Notes under the pieces: model-generated
What the model was told of the DNA's origin: nothing
The model's database searches: none
What the model saw: the letters and a program-made list of their open reading frames with translations, nothing else
NCBI GenBank assembly: GCA_030068075.1
Contig: CM057841.1
Coordinates: 38,295,030 to 38,359,029 of the forward strand
Direction: 5' to 3'
Source: Paguma larvata
Lineage: Eukaryota > Chordata > Mammalia > Carnivora > Viverridae
Length of the DNA: 64,000 nt
Part shown: positions 34,141 to 45,269 of the stretch, piece by piece
How the letters are laid out: each line of letters begins with the position of its first letter
How positions within the stretch are numbered: the first letter of the stretch is position 1
Position numbers and translations under genes: made by a program

Positions 34141-36599
34141 CAAATTACTTTTCTAGTTGAATTTTTATTTGATATAGAGAAAATGATGACCTATCGCATA
34201 GCAAGTGAAATGTCTTCTTCCTTTTTTTCTCTCACTCACTTCCTGACCTGTGCCACAAACTCATATCTATGATTTTCCTCTCCATTTAAATTTCAAATAT
34301 TGAAGAGTTTTTCTGTGTATCTAAAAATGTTACTGGCAAAACAACAACAAAAGCTATAAAATGTACACTAATTTGAGAACATTCTTAAGGTTCAATTCAG
34401 CAGCATATACTAGACAGGGCTGACTATGCTATTGTCGTGTTAAAGAATTTTGAAATGCTATGAGTTTCTGAGAACCCGTGATCCATCAGACAAGGTCTGA
34501 AGATATTTAGATAGGATGGGATATTGTGACGAAGACATAGGTTTAAGCAGCACTTGACCTACATTATGGTAATATATTTAAATACGAATGGCGTTGTGCA
34601 GTTGTTAGCAGGGGCTTGCCATTGTTCTACATGCTTCATCCAACAACCACATATAAAAAGCCTTCTTTCCTTCCATGCGGGAATGAGTGCTCTGTTTTCA
34701 GATGGATCCTACAATACGAAAAATGAAAATCTAGATTTGCGCGGCATGTGATTTCAAATATAACACCGCACATGAAACGATGAACTGTGTCTCTCTCTCT
34801 CTTTCCCCACCTCCTCTCGTTTTATGTAAACAATGACAGAGTAGAGGATATAAATGCAACTCTTCAACTCTGATTTCCGATCATAGTTGATGAAAGAAAC
34901 CTTGGTGAGAGTGTACTCCTACAAAGGAAGACACCACTTATTCACAATAGCCATCTGCTTCTTTAGAAGTGTGAAGCAGAGAAAAGATTAATTGCATATC
35001 CTTAATAAGGAACTGAAGAAAGAGACAGCCATAGACATTTCCTGGCAGAGAGAGGCATTAATGAATCTATAAAGAAGGAATACATGTGGTTTAAGAATGC
35101 AAAACAAATAATAGAATTTTAACATCACTAAAGAAAGATCATTGTTTATCACAATACGAATATACTGTGTTCATACTGAGTGCGCACCCATTAGTATTTA
35201 TCAGAGATCACTATGAGCTGAACACAGAAACTAAATATAAAACACAATTTGTCTTCTGTCAGCATCTCTATTATTGAAGAATCTGTATTATCACAGGTGA
35301 GATTATGGACTATGAACATTTTACTTGTTAGTAAAAAGAAGAAAAGAAATAGAAAGTAACTCTTCATAGGCCAGGAGGTTAGGGGCTACCTTTATCCAAG
35401 AAACAGTATATTCCAAATCCACAATTTGAAAATTCAATTTTGGTAGCTATTAAAAAATTCCAAAAAACAATGAAAATGGTTAGGTTGTGTTATCTACAGA
35501 AGGAGATACGAGGAGTTTCTGGAGGCCATGCAGAACTCACCACTTTGTTTGTGCCCTGCTTTGTTTACTTATGAACAGGGAAGCTTTATACATTCGTAAG
35601 GGAAATCTGCTTTCACTGTGTTCTCAACATTTAGATAGGAAAAAGAAAAAAACTAGACAGAAATAGATTTTTTTTCTCAGACAGGGAAATGACAGATATT
35701 CATGAGTATTCTTCTCCAAAACCCTGATAGGCAAAGAGGCACAGACATTTTCTGGAGCCAAAGCTTAGTTTAAGGTAGGGAGGGCAACTCTCTGTGGAGC
35801 GCTACTAATATATGCAGAAGTGATAAAGGGATTAATATTGACTGAAATGAGGAATGAGCAATAACTATTATGTCTAAATGTGCAAAATACAAAGATATAT
35901 ATGCATATCTATCTTCTCTCAGGCTAAGCTAAGAAATTTGGGACCAGTTTATCTCTTCTTTCTCTCTCTCTCTCTTTTTTTTAATATATTAACTCTTGCC
36001 AGTGTAATTTTGTTTTGTTTTGTTACATGTTTGTCTCCCTTTAGAATGGTATAATGAGTTTGGGGGAGATTCTTGCTGAGCCTCTTGGTGGATGATGTGC
36101 TTAGAAATCTGTTTATGGGACTGTCTGATAGGACCATAGGGAGTTCTTGATGGAATATACAGGGAGGAAGTAAAAGCTTATCTCAGCTTATCCTGGGAGA
36201 TTACAAGAAATTCAGAAACACCAAGCTTCTTCTGGCTCAAATAAAGCTGATCATGTTTGTTCAAGTAAGGATTTGATTTTATGTTGCATGTGCACATACA
36301 GGAGAAACATGAGAGCTATGATAAATACCTTATGGAGGGTAGTCTAAGTTTATTTAAAGAGGAAGGTGTCTTAGAGGAAAAGAGCATCCTTTCTTAAAAA
36401 CATGTGAACGGTTGGTAGCATCTTTCCCAGCTGTTTAAATGCGGTTTCCTATTAAGTGTGCAACAAAAGGAAAAGTAACATTTAATAATGCTAATTAACA
36501 TCATAAAAACATAAAGAGGTAGTATAAATCTCACTGGTAATGGTAAAATATATGGTCATAGTCAGATTCTGTAATTTGGCAACAGTGGTGCATAACTCA
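34141..36599. other. Unique intergenic DNA, the longest repeat-poor stretch in the window
   Basis: About 2.4 kb with only short low-complexity bits (CT run 34793-34803 and 35956-35975; TTTTG units near 36008). No exon-like, RNA-like or repeat-family signal was recognised. Confidence 0.5.
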
Positions 36600-38034
36600 C
36601 TTAGAACTCTAGTTCAAAGGTTTAAAAAAGGAGAATAAAAAAAAAGCCACAACCACAACAAATCTGTTATTAGTTACACAATATAAAAACATATAAATTG
36701 TAACAGCAACAATGTAAAATTTGAGAGGGCGGAGAAGTAAAAGCATTAAGTTTACAAATTCTATTGAAGTTAAATTATTGTCAGTTTAAAATAGGGTGTT
36801 AGAAGTTACCTATGAGCCTCATGGTAAGTACAAGGAGAAACCCTCATAGTAATTACACAAAGAAGACGGTAGATAAAGAAGTCAAAGTGCACTGATACCA
36901 AAAGACATGAAAACACACAAAAAAGATAGCAGGATAAGAAACATGGAAAAACAGATCTACAAAACAACCAGAAAGATTGATAGAGATCTTGATAGAGATC
37001 AATTATTACTTTAAAGGTAAACAGATTACATTCTCCGATTAAAAAAAAAAAAAAAAAAGGATGGCTGAATGGATTTAAAGAACAAGACGTAAGAATATGC
37101 TGCCTACAGGAGACTTCTTTTAGGTTTAAAGACACACATAAACAGGGGCGCCCGGGTGGCTGAGTCAGTTAAGCCTCTGACTTCAGCTCAGATCATTATC
37201 TCAGGGTTCACAGGTTCAAACTCCGCATCAGGCTCTGTGCTGACAGCTCAGAGCCTGGAGCCCCCTTCAGATTCTGTGTCTCCCTCTCTCTGCTTCTCGC
37301 CTGCTCACACTCCGTCTATCTCTCTCTCTCTCAAAAATAAAAATTTTTTTAAAAAAGACACATATACACAGAGTAAACAGATGGAAAAAGACATTTCGAC
37401 CAGAAAAACTACAGAGGGAGCTATACTTACATCAAACAAATGGACTTTACACTGAAATGGAAAAAGAGACAAAGAAGATCATTATAGAATGATTAAGAAG
37501 TGAACATATGAAGACGATAAGCCAATTGCAAATATTTATGCACCCTATATCAGAGCACCTAAATATATGAAGCAGAAACTAACAGAGCTAAAAGGAGAAA
37601 TAAACTGTAATATAATAATAGTTGGGGACTTTAATACTCCACTCAACAATGAATAGGTCATCCAGACAGAGAATCAATAAGGAAACACTAGATTTCAATG
37701 ACACTGTAGACTAAATGGACCTAACAGACATATAGAGAACATTTCACCTGAAAACAGAATATACATTCTTCTCAAGAACATGTGAAAATTTTAGCATAGA
37801 CCATATGTTAGGCTACAAACAAGACTTAGCAAAATCAAGAAGACTGAAATTATACCATATATTTTCTCTGATCGCCACTGCATGAAATTAGAAACTAATA
37901 GCAAGAGGAAACCTGGAAAATTCATAAAAAATGGAAATTAAACAGTATTCCCCTAAACAACCAAAGGATCAAATGGGAAATTAAATAATTTCTTGAGACA
38001 AAAAAAAAAAAAGAGGAAACACAACATACCAGAA
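36600..38034 (+). mobile_element. Old L1, 5'-region to endonuclease domain of ORF2
   Basis: 36640-36990 follows an L1MB/L1MC-type pre-ORF2 region ('gaagttaaattattgtcagt', 'gttacctatgagcctcatgg'). 36990-38030 follows the ORF2 endonuclease domain: 'tgctgcctacaggagacttc' (the QETH region), 'aatatttatgcaccctatat', 'gttggggactttaatactcc' (the GDFN region), 'gaccatatgttaggctac' and 'tctgatcgccactgcatgaa' (the SDH region). Stops and frameshifts throughout make it inactive. It ends abruptly at 'acaacataccagaa', where a MaLR LTR starts. Confidence 0.88.
37128..37371 (+). mobile_element. Feliform SINE inside the L1, 18-bp TSD
   Basis: The element (37146-37353) is flanked by an 18-base direct repeat with two mismatches, aaagacacacataaacag (37128-37145) and aaagacacatatacacag (37354-37371). 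L1 endonuclease sequence is interrupted at 'ttaaagacacacata' and resumes after it. The SINE body is full length with a CT run and AATAAA tail. Confidence 0.95.
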
Positions 38035-38489
38035 TGTTATTGATTAAATCATGTCCCTCACAAAAGATACGTTGAAGTCCTAATCTCCAATACCTCAGAA
38101 TGTGATTTTATTTGGAAACAGGGTCAATGCACATTAGTTAAGATGAAGTATATAGGGGTAGAGTGGAGTCTTGATACAAGATGATCAGGGTCCTCATAAG
38201 TTGATGACGTGAAGACATAAAAAGAGAATTTCATGACAAGGCAGATGTGAGGATTAGAATTATATAACCTCAAAGTAAAAAAAATTCCAAGGGCTTCTGG
38301 TGATACCAGAAGCTCAAAGTAGAGTGGGGCAGAGTCTTTTCTAGAGCCTGGCCCTTTTGAGTGTGGCCATGATGACAACTTGTTTTTGAGATTCTAGACT
38401 CCAGGAATGTGAGACACTAAATTTGTATTGTTTTCAGCCATCTAGTTTCTTGTACTTGTTACGGTACCTCTAGGAATTTAGCACCTGCA
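38035..38489 (+). mobile_element. MaLR LTR abutting the L1
   Basis: Starts TGTTATTGATTAAATCATG. 'gttgaagtcctaatctccaa', 'tacctcagaatgtgatttta' + 'tttggaaacaggg', 'gttaagatgaagtatat', 'agactccaggaatgtgagac' + 'actaaatttgtattg', and 'acttgttacggtacctctag' follow the MLT1/MST family in order. The 4-base repeat agaa (38031-38034, 38490-38493) is a possible remnant of the duplication. No internal MaLR region is present. Confidence 0.85.
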
Positions 38490-40032
38490 AGAAGACAGCT
38501 GTTGGAATATGTTCTCAGGCAAAATCAACTCTAATCTCTCTCAATTTCATCTTATTATTCTCCATCACACCCTTTTTATCATCTCAAAAATTCCTTTTTT
38601 CCCCTTAATATCTGTAACCCTCAGTATGAGACAGTTATGCACCTAAGAATTTTTATAACGCTTATTTAATTGCTGTGATATCTCACTATAAATCAACCTC
38701 TCAAGTCCTGAAAACACTTCTAATGCCAATCATGCAATGCTTTCCTCACACAAGGAAGAAGTAATGAGTTGCCGCCAACAGAAAAATGGCACCAAGCTCC
38801 AGTCTCTGATATGTTGAGACAGATATGAGTGCCTCGCTGCTATACATCATAAGACACACCTGAAAAAAGATACACGTCACATTTCTTTTCTTTTCCCCAT
38901 CCTAGTTGGAGGTGTTAGGTGTGTTACAGCTTATAGAAAGTGCGACTCATAACATACTTAACTTTATAGGGACACTGGCTTGTTTGTTTTCAAATAGTGT
39001 TGCACATTGTTTGGTTGTTTTTAATTCTCGGAGGCTGTTTGAGAAGGCGACAGAGGGTCTTCTGTTACATTTCTGGAACAATCCTTCACTTGGCTTTCTT
39101 TTGCTACCATTTGGTGTCACTTAAAAATTTCCATAAGATGATGCTTTATTGCTCTTTCACTGGAAAAGTCAGATAGATTTATATTCTAGACTGATTTATC
39201 ATGGACTTCAGGCCAGCACTGCCTAAAGGGAGTTATTCTTGCCTTCTGACAATGTGCCATGCCTACCAAATGGTCCCTGAGAATAGCTAGTCAGCAACAA
39301 ATGATTCAAGGGCTAGGCGCTGTGCTAGGGACCAGCATCTAAAATGAAGACAGATATGAACCTCCCTTGAGAGAGCAGAGTTTCATTGTCGAATCAGAAA
39401 AGAAAACATAAATATGTAACTGCTAGCATGGAAAATTTCACGACAGAGGTATTTATAGAGAACACCCTAATGAAGCTTTGCTTGGTCAGAAAAAATGCGT
39501 CTGAGTAAATGGTATTTATGTTGAACTTTCAAATCAGTAAGTATCAATTAGGTAATATAATTCTCATAACTTATATATACTTATAGTTAAAAATTACTTT
39601 TATTTTTTAGATGAAAAAGCACAAGAAGATATATAAATTTTCTGAGAGAATGACAGAACTGAGCTTCTAGGAGGCCTGTAACTCTAGAGCCTGTGATATT
39701 CACTACTGTATCACTCTCCTATGCTCTCTGCTACCTGGAAAGCTTTTTATTAATTTTTTTTTTTTTTTTTTTACTAAAGGCTCTTCTTAGTTGGCGTAAT
39801 TAGCAAAACATTTTCTGATCATGAAGTCTTGCAAATGAAACAGCCTGATTCCTTGTCTTCAAAGTTCCTACTTGTTCACAGTTTGTATCCACTTTATATT
39901 ATATTACTTTATAATACATTATATTAACTATATATTAGTGTACGCATGTATAAATGTGTGTATATAATAATAAAATTATTTTGAGTTCATTTTCATGCTC
40001 CTCACATTATCAACTGCATGTCACTTCCACTG
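38490..40032. other. Intergenic DNA with one ancient-repeat block
   Basis: 39288-39380 ('ctaggcgctgtgctaggg', 'gaagacagatatgaacctcc') resembles the ancient repeat that reads ccaggcactgttctaggc...aacaagacagac. A T run lies at 39757-39772. The remainder is unrecognised. Confidence 0.5.
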
Positions 40033-40190
40033 GGGGTCTGGGAGGGGAGACAGAGAAAAGAAGATCAAGAACTTGATGAGGAACAGGGAAGACGAGGACA
40101 AGGAGGAAAGAGAAGAGGGAAGGAGAGGGTAGATGACGCAAGGAAGGAGATGAGAGGAGAGAGAGGGAGGGAGAGTGGAAAGGAGGTTAA
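40033..40190 (+). repeat. GA-rich low-complexity tract
   Basis: About 155 bases strongly biased to purines on the plus strand with interspersed c/t. The 129-codon frame that starts here is compositional (E/R/K/G-rich) and is not supported as a gene. Confidence 0.75.
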
Positions 40191-40437
40191 CTTTACAAAA
40201 GACAGCAAACAATTTATGCTTCTATCACTCAAAGTTAAAAGTGTCCCCCACAGCAGAGTGAGTGCAGGTGCTCTCCTATACATAATAGCTGACTTGAAAG
40301 TCATTTACTGGGTGGCTGACCATATATGCATAAATTTATTTCTCAGCTCCCAATTCTGTTCCATTGGCCTATATGCCCGTCTTCATGCCATTGCCATACG
40401 GTTTTGAATGCTATAGCTTTGTGTGTTGTTTAAAATG

Positions 40438-40700
40438 AGGAAATGCAAGATGTCTGAGTGGCTCAGTTGGTTGAGCATCTGACTCTGGCTCAGGTCATTA
40501 TCTCATGGCATGAGTTTGAGCACTGTTTTGGACTCTAGAGCCTGCTTTGGATTCCGTGTCTCCCTCTCTTGCCTTCTTCCTCCCCTTCCACCCTCCTCAC
40601 ACTCAAACACATATACTCTCTCTCACAAAGGTAAATAAAAATTAAAAAAAATATATATATATATATATATACATATATATATACATACATACAAAAAATC
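40438..40700 (+). mobile_element. Feliform SINE with (TA)n tail inside the antisense L1
   Basis: Head decayed (gatgtctgagtggctcagttgg), 'tctggctcaggtcattatct' and 'tagagcctgctttggattcc' present; the 'tgacagctcagagcc' block is deleted. Flanking aggaaatg...gatg (40438) and aggaaacatgatg (about 40700) look like the decayed target duplication. L1 sequence continues on both sides. Confidence 0.85.
40649..40693. repeat. (TA)n microsatellite on a SINE tail
   Basis: TA run with CA substitutions (atacatatat, acatacatac) directly following the SINE AAATAAAAATTA tail. Confidence 0.92.
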
Positions 40701-41481
40701 AGGAAACATGATGCCCAGAGCTTTGTTCTTTCAAAACTGTTTTGGTTATTCAGAGTCATTTGTGGTTCCCTACAAATTTTGTAATTTTTTTTTCTCTATT
40801 TCTGTGAAAATGCCATTAGAATTTCGATAGGCTTTGTACTGAATCTCTATCTTTGCATAGTGTGGACATTTAAACCAAAGAATTCTTCTAATCTATGATA
40901 TCTTCCATTTGTTTGTCTTCAAATTATTTTCTTAAAAGCCTTGTCGTTTTCAATGTAAAGATCTTTTAACTCCTCGGTTAAATTTATTTCTAAGCATCTT
41001 ACTCTTTCTTATGCTTTTGTAAATGGGACAGTTTTCTCTCTTTTTCAGATAGTTTGCTGTTAGTGTATAGGAATGCAACACATGTTTGTATGTTGATTTT
41101 GTATCCTTTAATGAATTTGTTTATTAGTTATTAGTTTTTTGGTGGCGTCTTGAGGGTTATCTACAAATAAGATCATGTTATCTGCAAAAAGACACAATCT
41201 TCCTTTCCCATTTGGATGGCTTTTACTTCTTTTTCTTGACCAATGTACTTCTCTGGTTAGGACAGCCTGTAGTATTTTAAACATGAGTAGTGAGAGCAAA
41301 CACTCTTGTCTTATTCTGATCTCGGAATAAATGCTTTCAAACTTTCTCCATTGAATATGTCATTACACATGGGTTTGTCATATATGACCTTTATTTATTA
41401 AGTCGAGGTATATTCCATATATGCCCAATTGTTGTCATGAAAGGGGCTGAACTTTGTCAAATGCATTTTCAGCATTTTTTG

Positions 41482-41705
41482 AGAGGATATGACTTTTTTA
41501 ATGTTTATTTTTGAGAGAGAGAAACAAGAGTGTGAGTTGGGGAGGGGTGGAGAGAGAGGGAGACACAGAATCCAAAGCAGGCTCCAGGCTCTGAGCTGTC
41601 AGCATAGAGCCCGATGAGGGTCTTGAACCTATGAACCATGCAATCAACACCTGAACCAGAGTCAGAAGCTCAACTGACTGAGTCACCTAGGCACCGCAAG
41701 AGGAT
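41482..41705 (-). mobile_element. Feliform SINE, antisense, inside the L1
   Basis: The element is about 41489-41698 with agaggat direct repeats at 41482-41488 and 41699-41705. 'ggctccaggctctgagctgt', 'cagcatagagcccgatgag' and head complement 'actgagtcacctaggcacc' are in order. Confidence 0.92.
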
Positions 41706-41925
41706 CACAGGATTTTTTAATCCTGTTTGGGGCCACTATTTCTTTAGTGATCCCTCAGTGTTAAAAGTGGGATACTGAAGTCCTCTACTGTTAGGTGTTA
41801 CTATCTTTTTATCATCTCACTCCCTCCTGAACTGCAAGGTTTCCGCATGTGATGAATCATTTTTTTCCTGCTACATTCAGCATTCTGTCTCTGACTTAAC
41901 ATTTTCATTATAATGTGTCTTCAAG

Positions 41926-42170
41926 TACAGTAAAATCTTGGATTGCGAGGAACTTTCCCTGTGAGTGCTCCACAAGATGAGCAAACATTTCTAATAAATA
42001 TTAACTTGATAAATGAGCGAAGTTTTGCGATATGGGTAGTTTGTGATTCTGAATGTCACATGATCATAACCGAGTCAAGAGTTCTTAAAATTCACTTTGA
42101 TATACAAGTGCTTTGGGTTACAAGCATGTTTCTGGAACATATTATGCTTGTGAAACAAGGTTTTATTGTA
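41926..42170 (+). mobile_element. 245-bp Tigger-like MITE (copy A), inside the L1
   Basis: Bounded by TA dinucleotides with inverted ends: tacagtaaaatcttgg on the left and the complement of tacaataaaaccttg on the right. Internal landmarks 'gatgagcaaacatttctaat', 'gaatgtcacatgatcataac' and 'gtttctggaacatattatgc' are shared with copy B (51412-51656), which has exactly the same length. There is no coding capacity. Confidence 0.85.
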
Positions 42171-42830
42171 TTTTTCTTTGGGGTGACCTTGGTTGGAGTC
42201 CTTTGAGCTTTCTGTACTTGAATATCCATATCTATTCCATGATTTGGGAAGTTTTTAGCTGTTATTTCATTAAATACATTTTCTCCCTTTTCTCCTTCTT
42301 GGATTCCCATGATGTTAATGTTAGTTCACTTGATATTGTCCCATAATTCACACAGACTTTCTTCATTTTTTTCATTATTGTATCTTTTTTGTTCCTTTTA
42401 TTGGCTGATTTTGAATGACTTGTCTTTGAGTTCATTTAAAGAATGGTACTGGAATAAAGGTCAACTTCAGTGTCCACAGTTGGGCCCTCAGACGGTAGAT
42501 ACACAAATGAATGTGGCTTCCTCCAGGTATCTGGGAGGGCTACTATCAGGTCACTGGATGGGTCCCTGGGTGGGCAACAATGGCCTTGGACTATGTCTGA
42601 GCAGGGCTATCCTGGTAGCACTCTGGTCAGGCTAGAATGCTCCCTGACTGCAGCTGGAGGGGTAAGAGCTGCTTAGAGGGCCACATGGATTTTCTTAGAT
42701 GAAGACAGAATTATCTCCCGCTAGATCCCTAGACTTGCAGGACTAGCTGTGGACTATAGCTGGGAGGGGCTGGAAGACTCTAATTCTCTTTAAGTATCTC
42801 AATGGGCACAAAGTGTCTCTGAAAAACTAT

Positions 42831-43744
42831 CCTCTTATATTATGGCTAGAATGCAGTTATTACCAAAGAAAAAAAATTCTCTCTAGATACAGTAATTTTT
42901 TGCTAGTGAAATACTGTGTAACCATCAAATCCTTCTTCAACATTACTAATTCGAGCTATGAAGATATCACCTCAAGAATTTCTCATTCCGAATACAAAGG
43001 AAAAGGAACGTACTCAAAAAATTAATGCAACCAGGTGAGAAGAGAGAGAGAAAAAAAAAATCAGAAGTCTAGAGGCTAGAAGAATAGGCTCTGTAAGAAT
43101 GAAGTTAAAAAAAAAGATAAAACCATACTCCTCCATCCCAGTGACATAACCCTTGCTAGAATTATCAGTTTACTCTTTTTTTTTCTGTGAAAAATGTGTA
43201 TTTACCATTGAAATCCCCTGCAAGATATGTTACCTATTGTACTTCAGAGATACAAAGAGATAAGTGGGAATTAGGTCCTTTATGACAAACAGCAATTTAT
43301 TTTTATGAAGCTTTTTCTCATATGAAAAACTAGGATTTGACATGTCTCAAGAGTATCTTCCCTAACTACCCTGACACCATGTAGAAAGGGAACAAATGAT
43401 TCCCTCGGGTGCCTTGGCTGATACAAAGCATTCTGATTTTATAAAGAGCTTTTATTGTACTGTGTTGCATAAAAATATTTAGCCAGAATATAGCCTAGAA
43501 TAACAAGGACTTGTATAATCTATTTTCTTCCAACTTTTGGAAATTGTTGGGTCTCTTCCTCCTGACTCTATGTTTGCTGTCCTCCATTCTAGGCCTAGAA
43601 GCATATCAAATCTTGACCTTGTCACTCTTAGGCTTTTGTTCTGCTTTTTATTCCTCGTTTGGCATATGATCCTTTGTATTTTCTATCACTAATCCCACTT
43701 GTTTCACTCACAGCGTTACCGATATCCTTATTTTATTTGTGTTG
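42831..43744. other. Unique intergenic DNA
   Basis: A short A run at 43051-43059. Nothing else recognised. Confidence 0.45.
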
Positions 43745-43865
43745 TTTCCTTTAACAATAGCATCCTCCCATGAGGACAGGAGTTGTATCTTGCCTTTTTG
43801 CCATGATCTAACACAGAACTAGCATATTCTAAGCACTTAATACCTATGTGTTCAGTAAATTATGA
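43745..43865 (+). mobile_element. L2-like 3' end fragment
   Basis: 'catgaggacaggagttgtat' and 'acacagaactagcatattct' + 'aagcacttaatacctatgtg' match the L2 3' end (gagggcagggactgtgtc...gcctggcacatagtagg). Confidence 0.55.
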
Positions 43866-43879
43866 CAATAACTTAATTA

Positions 43880-44175
43880 TTTACGTCGAGTTCTCAAACC
43901 CATAGTTCCATGCCAGTTAAAAATCTATGTACAACTTTCACTTCCCCAAAACCTAATTACTAACACCCTACTGTTCACCAGAATCTTTACCAATAACATA
44001 AACAGTTGACTAACACTTGTATGCTATATGAATCATTGCTGTATTCTTACAACAAAGCTAGAAAAAAGAAGTGCTATTAAAATAAATTTATAGTCTTTTG
44101 CTGGATTTATATAAAACAAAACCCATGTAAGTGATCGGTGTGGTTCAAACATGTTTTGTTTAAGGGTCAACTGCA
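43880..44175 (-). mobile_element. Tigger-like MITE, decayed, same family as 30031-30372
   Basis: 'tatgtacaactttcacttcc', 'cctactgttcaccagaatct' and 'gtttaagggtcaactgca' at the right end match the family. The left terminal repeat is not recognisable, and the block between 'tagtcttttgctgg' and 'atataaaac' is shortened. Confidence 0.7.
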
Positions 44176-44906
44176 TTTTCTCCATAAGGTACATAGTAGC
44201 TTCTTGCTCGAACACTAAACAGTAATTCTGCACTATCCTTGGGAATCATTCCAAACCGTGAAGTCATCAACAAAAAGCGAAAAATGCAAATATATATATA
44301 TATGTATCATGAAAAAGACCATAAAAAAGACACTAGTTTACAATATGGAAACTGAAAGAAGAAGGCCAGGCTACTCCTTGTTTAATCTCCACTGGAAATA
44401 AATGCATAAGACAACTCCAGCTTTTTGCTGCTTTGTACATACCTGTGAATGACCATGGAAGCATGAGTCATGAGCAGACAAACTCACGAATATGGAATGT
44501 GCAAATAAAAAAGAGGAGAGCTGTAGTTTATCTGAGATTACATGCTATTAAATAGCGCTCTAAGGTTTTGGTTCTGAAATCCAGTAGCCTGTGTAAAGAT
44601 GTTCACCATATCTGTTAAAACTATAATGGCAAAAATCTAATTACCATGTTATTTTTTTCTCCCCCTGTAGATCCTGTTGGTGCGTGTATGCTTGTGTTCA
44701 CATATTACACGTCAACAATGGGATATGAGATCAATACTTTTACTTCATCATCCAAAGACAAATAATTGAAGGACTTCTTTCTAGTTTCTTTGTAGGTATA
44801 TTATTTAACTTAATTTATGTACTTATAATTATATATGGGATCCAATTTTATATCTTACATGTAGGATATGATGATATAAGAAATTATTCAGAAATACATG
44901 AAAGTT
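44176..44906. other. Unique AT-rich intergenic DNA
   Basis: Contains a short (TA)n near 44290-44303. No other feature was seen. Confidence 0.45.
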
Positions 44907-45144
44907 AAAATTGGGAAAACAGGGGTGCCTGGGTGGCTCAGTCGGTTAAGCGGCCGACTTCAGCTCGGGTCATGATCTCATGGTCTGTGAGTTCGAGCCC
45001 CGCATCGGGCTCTGTGCTGATGGCTCAGAGCCTGGAGCCTGCTTCAGATTTTGTGTCTCCCTCTCTGCCCTTCCCCTGCTCATGCTCTGTCTCTATGTCT
45101 CTCAAAAATAAATAAAATAAATGTTTAAAAAAATTGGGAAAACA
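44907..45144 (+). mobile_element. Young feliform SINE, 15-bp perfect TSD
   Basis: The element (44922-45129) is flanked by aaaattgggaaaaca at 44907-44921 and 45130-45144 without mismatch. The body is close to the felid consensus: 'gtcggttaagcggccgactt', 'gagttcgagccccgcatcgg', 'cagagcctggagcctgcttc', ending AATAAATAAAATAAATG. It keeps CpGs (cgg, ccg, tcg) that older copies have lost. Confidence 0.96.
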
Positions 45145-45269
45145 ACACAATATGTATCATTTAAACACCTTTTACATATTGAAAGTGTAGGAGAAGATAC
45201 GATTACAGTAAAAAAGTGGTATATATATTACAGATATATATACATACGCATACCTTAAAAATGATATTG

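Larger units (their letters stand above)
40305..42830 (-). mobile_element. L1, antisense, ORF2 to 5' region, broken by two SINEs and a MITE
   Basis: Reading from the 3' side: 'ctgttccattggcctatatg' (40350) and 'gttttgaatgctatagcttt', then 'gctttgttctttcaaaactg', 'ttatctgcaaaaagacacaat' (41180) and 'cttgtcttattctgatctcg' of ORF2. 41750-41925 and 42171-42440 match the antisense 5' part ('tccttcttggattcccatga'). The GC-richer 42440-42830 is inferred, from position only, to be the 5' UTR. Stops interrupt every ORF2 frame. Large parts of ORF2 are missing between 41490 and 41750. Confidence 0.75.
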
